Positions 62,183 to 64,000 of a stretch of 64,000 bases of DNA are shown here, piece by piece. The position numbers and the translations under genes were made by a program. The stretch comes from Mycolicibacterium alvei (lineage in GTDB: Bacteria; Actinomycetota; Actinomycetes; Mycobacteriales; Mycobacteriaceae): positions 4,278,001 to 4,342,000 of the forward strand of contig NZ_AP022565.1 in the NCBI RefSeq assembly GCF_010727325.1, written 5' to 3'. The notes beneath the pieces were generated by a model. The model saw only the letters and a list, made by a program, of their open reading frames with translations, was not told where the DNA came from and did no database searches. Positions within the stretch are counted from its first letter, which is position 1, and every line of letters begins with the position of its first letter.

Positions 62183-63442
62183 CTAGACGCCGAAAAGCCT
62201 CAGGCTCAGCCATAATCCGAGCACCGAGGCCACCAGGGTCAGCGGCACGGTGAACAGCCCCACCCGGCTGAACTCGGTGAACCGCGCAGGTAGGCCTTCG
62301 CGGTGAACCACATTGCGCCACAGTAAGTTTGACAATGATCCGACGTAGGTCAGGTTGGGGCCGACGTTCACCCCGATCAGCACGGCCAACACCGCTCCCG
62401 GTCCGGCACCGGCCACCAAGGGCAGCAGCACCAACACTGCCGGCAGGTTGTTGACCACATTGGCCAACACGGCAGCCACGGCCGCCAGGCCCAGCAGCGC
62501 GGGCAACGAGTCGCCGAGGGGGAGCACCCCACCCATCACGTCGCCGAGACCGTTCTGAACGACGGCGTCCACCACGACACCCAGACACACGACGAACGCC
62601 AGGAACGGCGCATTGACGGCGCGCGCGATGCCGCGAATCGTGCTGCGGCGCTGGGCCAGACTGCGCAGGCCCAGCACGACCGCCCCGCCCAGTGCTGCCC
62701 AGGCCGGCGGCACATCGCAGGCCGACGTGACGACGAAACCCGTCAGCGTCAAACCCAACACCACGAGCACGAACACCGGAACCTCGGTCGGCGGCGGAGT
62801 CACCTCGGCGGCCGGGTGGCTCAGCTCACGGTGGAAAAGCCAACGCAGAAGCACGAATTCGACGCCGATGGCGGCCAGCCAGGGCAGCGCCATCACCGCA
62901 CTGAACTGGATGAAGGACAACCCTGCCACGGCGAACGCCAACAGGTTCGTCAGATTCGACACCGGAAACAGCAGCGACGCGGAGTTGGCCAGATGTGCGC
63001 TGGCATAGGCATGCGGCCGGGGCGGTATCGCCAAGGTGCGGGCGGTGGCCAGCACCACCGGCGTCAACAGCACGACGGTGGCGTCCAGGCTCAGCACGGC
63101 CGTCGTCGTCGCCCCGATCAGGAACACCCGGGTCAGCAGTCGCCGGGGATCACCCCGGCTCGCCCGGGCCATCAGCGCGCCCGCGGCGTGGAACAGGCCT
63201 TCGTCGTCACACAGGTGGGCCAGCACCAGCACCGCCGCCAGGAATCCGACGACGGGCAGTAGGCGATTCACCTCGGCCAGCGCGTCGGGCCCAGAGATCA
63301 CCCCGAACGCGATGAGCAGGCCGGCAGCGGGCACCGCTGCGACTGCTTCGGGCCAGCCCTCGGGCCGCGCCAGCGCGAAAGCCAGGACCACAGCCAGCGC
63401 GCCGAGCGCGAAAATCAGAGCCAGGGGTCGGACCGTTCCCAC
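62183..63442 (-). CDS. ArsB/NhaD-family transporter (Rv3578-type)
   Basis: This 419-residue permease of the ion-transporter superfamily has about eleven to twelve helices. Typical segments are FLIGATTTAVLSLDATVVLLTPVV and VNNLPAVLVLLPLV near the ion-binding helices, and IGVNVGPNLTYVGSLSNLLW near the end. Family members export arsenite or exchange Na+/H+ or dicarboxylates. Rv3578 is annotated ArsB2, but no arsR or arsC is nearby, so arsenite export is not certain. It is convergent with the GIY-YIG gene, and its GTG start lies inside the end of the upstream gene (28-bp overlap). Confidence 0.9.
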   Translation of the reverse strand: MGTVRPLALIFALGALAVVLAFALARPEGWPEAVAAVPAAGLLIAFGVISGPDALAEVNRLLPVVGFLAAVLVLAHLCDDEGLFHAAGALMARASRGDPRRLLTRVFLIGATTTAVLSLDATVVLLTPVVLATARTLAIPPRPHAYASAHLANSASLLFPVSNLTNLLAFAVAGLSFIQFSAVMALPWLAAIGVEFVLLRWLFHRELSHPAAEVTPPPTEVPVFVLVVLGLTLTGFVVTSACDVPPAWAALGGAVVLGLRSLAQRRSTIRGIARAVNAPFLAFVVCLGVVVDAVVQNGLGDVMGGVLPLGDSLPALLGLAAVAAVLANVVNNLPAVLVLLPLVAGAGPGAVLAVLIGVNVGPNLTYVGSLSNLLWRNVVHREGLPARFTEFSRVGLFTVPLTLVASVLGLWLSLRLFGV

Positions 63443-64000
63443 ACGGTGGGCAGGTGCAGGCTCACCCCGTCCTGGTCTGCAAGTCTGGTCAGTCTTTTCA
63501 TCGACACATCGAGGTCGTCACCGGCATATGGCAGGGCGCGTAGCGGCTTGTGCAGCGGGCGGAAGAAGTCGTCCCAATGGATCAGCACGACCCGACGTGC
63601 CCCGACCGCACGCACGGTCTGGGCCCAGTAGCTCTCGAAATACCCCTCGGACTGCAGCCCTAGCTGGCCGATCCCGAGGTACACGACCTCGGCGCGCTGT
63701 CCGTCGAGGGCGCCCGGCACCGCACCCGCGCTTCCGACGATCAGCAGGCGGCGGTCGCTGGGCCGGTGATGCACCAACGTCGACCAGGCTTCGCCGCACT
63801 TGTAGGCCGCGACCTTGACCGGCGGCACGACGGGCGCGGTGATGACGCCCGGAAAGCGGTCCGGCGGGCAGTGTTCGGACTCGAAGAGCGTCACGTCGTA
63901 AGCACCGAGGGTGATGGCTTCGCCCGGGGTGACCGTGACGATCCGATCGGGTGCCAGGCCACCGCCGGCACCCACCTGGGCGGTCGAGGTGCCGCCCACG
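63415..64000 (-). CDS. metallo-beta-lactamase-fold hydrolase (partial, Rv3577-type)
   Basis: Only the C-terminal 195 residues are in the window; the N-terminal part with the HxHxDH metal motif lies beyond the right edge. The visible part contains the typical strand VVLIHWDDFFRPL, whose His is a late metal ligand, and LLIVGSAGAVPGALDGQRAE. It resembles UlaG/ZipD-like cytoplasmic MBL proteins. Its stop overlaps the transporter start by 28 bp, so the two are probably cotranscribed, with this gene first. Confidence 0.8.
   Translation of the reverse strand, partial: VGGTSTAQVGAGGGLAPDRIVTVTPGEAITLGAYDVTLFESEHCPPDRFPGVITAPVVPPVKVAAYKCGEAWSTLVHHRPSDRRLLIVGSAGAVPGALDGQRAEVVYLGIGQLGLQSEGYFESYWAQTVRAVGARRVVLIHWDDFFRPLHKPLRALPYAGDDLDVSMKRLTRLADQDGVSLHLPTVWERSDPWL

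Noticed and set aside
62183..63442. Arsenic resistance operon
   Set aside because: Only an ArsB/NhaD-type permease is present; no arsR, arsC or acr3 nearby.

Overview
The window is a high-GC actinobacterial chromosome segment. Gene content and order identify it as a mycobacterium: lsr2, mhuD, lpqE/lpqF/lpqG, radA-disA, carD-ispD-ispF-cysS, and the ftsH-fol-pan-coaX-lysS block. Read left to right, the order follows the M. tuberculosis region Rv3635 down to Rv3577, with several M. tuberculosis genes missing and others inserted. No PE/PPE, esxVW or espACD genes are present, and cbtBA, a Pls/PosA-like synthetase and a sigma-factor partner-switching cluster are. This points to a non-tuberculous, Mycolicibacterium-type species; I cannot name it. 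No rRNA, tRNA, CRISPR array, insertion sequence or prophage was seen. No gene-free stretch exceeds 300 bases.

Region by region. (1) 1-6862: an ESX-substrate-like gene cut by the window edge, a large GT-C-like membrane protein, galE1, an amidohydrolase-TetR pair, and a DUF2304 plus polyprenyl-phosphate glycosyltransferase pair. (2) 6164-13412: the last two genes belong to a five-gene minus-strand operon with 4-bp overlaps or short gaps. In transcription order it runs Pls/PosA-like synthetase, M1 aminopeptidase, MOP-like flippase, PpgS-like glycosyltransferase, DUF2304; it looks like an envelope-modification pathway. (3) 13505-14609: a manganese-type (yybP-ykoY) riboswitch and a TerC exporter. 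(4) 14673-19247: a stress-signalling cluster of receiver-PP2C phosphatase, CHASE3 histidine kinase and Rcp1-like regulator, facing an RsbW-like kinase and an RsfB-like STAS protein. (5) 19329-22696: a serine hydrolase, an SOS-controlled HNH (13E12) protein and an OHCU-decarboxylase-like protein. (6) 22757-31343: ppa, dacB, metalloprotease, tilS and hpt, then lpqG, an alcohol dehydrogenase, an LLM oxidoreductase and ephA. (7) 31477-42881: ftsH, four folate genes, two mycobacterial membrane proteins, a Rossmann protein, panC-panD-coaX (pantothenate to CoA) and lysS. (8) 43013-46217: lsr2, a terminator, a ClgR-like box, clpC1 and a terminator. (9) 46255-47953: cobalamin riboswitch, cbtB, cbtA and a histidine-phosphatase-like gene. 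(10) 47950-57225: lpqF-mhuD, hydrolase, small membrane protein, GlxA regulator, mutY, canB, a secreted/membrane protein, radA-disA and lpqE. (11) 57523-64000: carD, ispD, ispF, cysS, rlmB, a GIY-YIG-like protein, an ArsB/NhaD transporter and a partial metallo-hydrolase.

Regulation can be read from the DNA in several places. Many genes start within 6-8 nt of a TANNNT -10 element, so they are probably leaderless. Other signals are two riboswitches whose expression platforms appear to act on the Shine-Dalgarno (SD) sequence, a perfect mycobacterial SOS box on a start codon, a perfect palindrome next to the promoter of the TetR operon, and a divergent promoter pair sharing its central TA. The best candidate for a little-described system is the Pls-like synthetase/aminopeptidase/flippase/glycosyltransferase operon.
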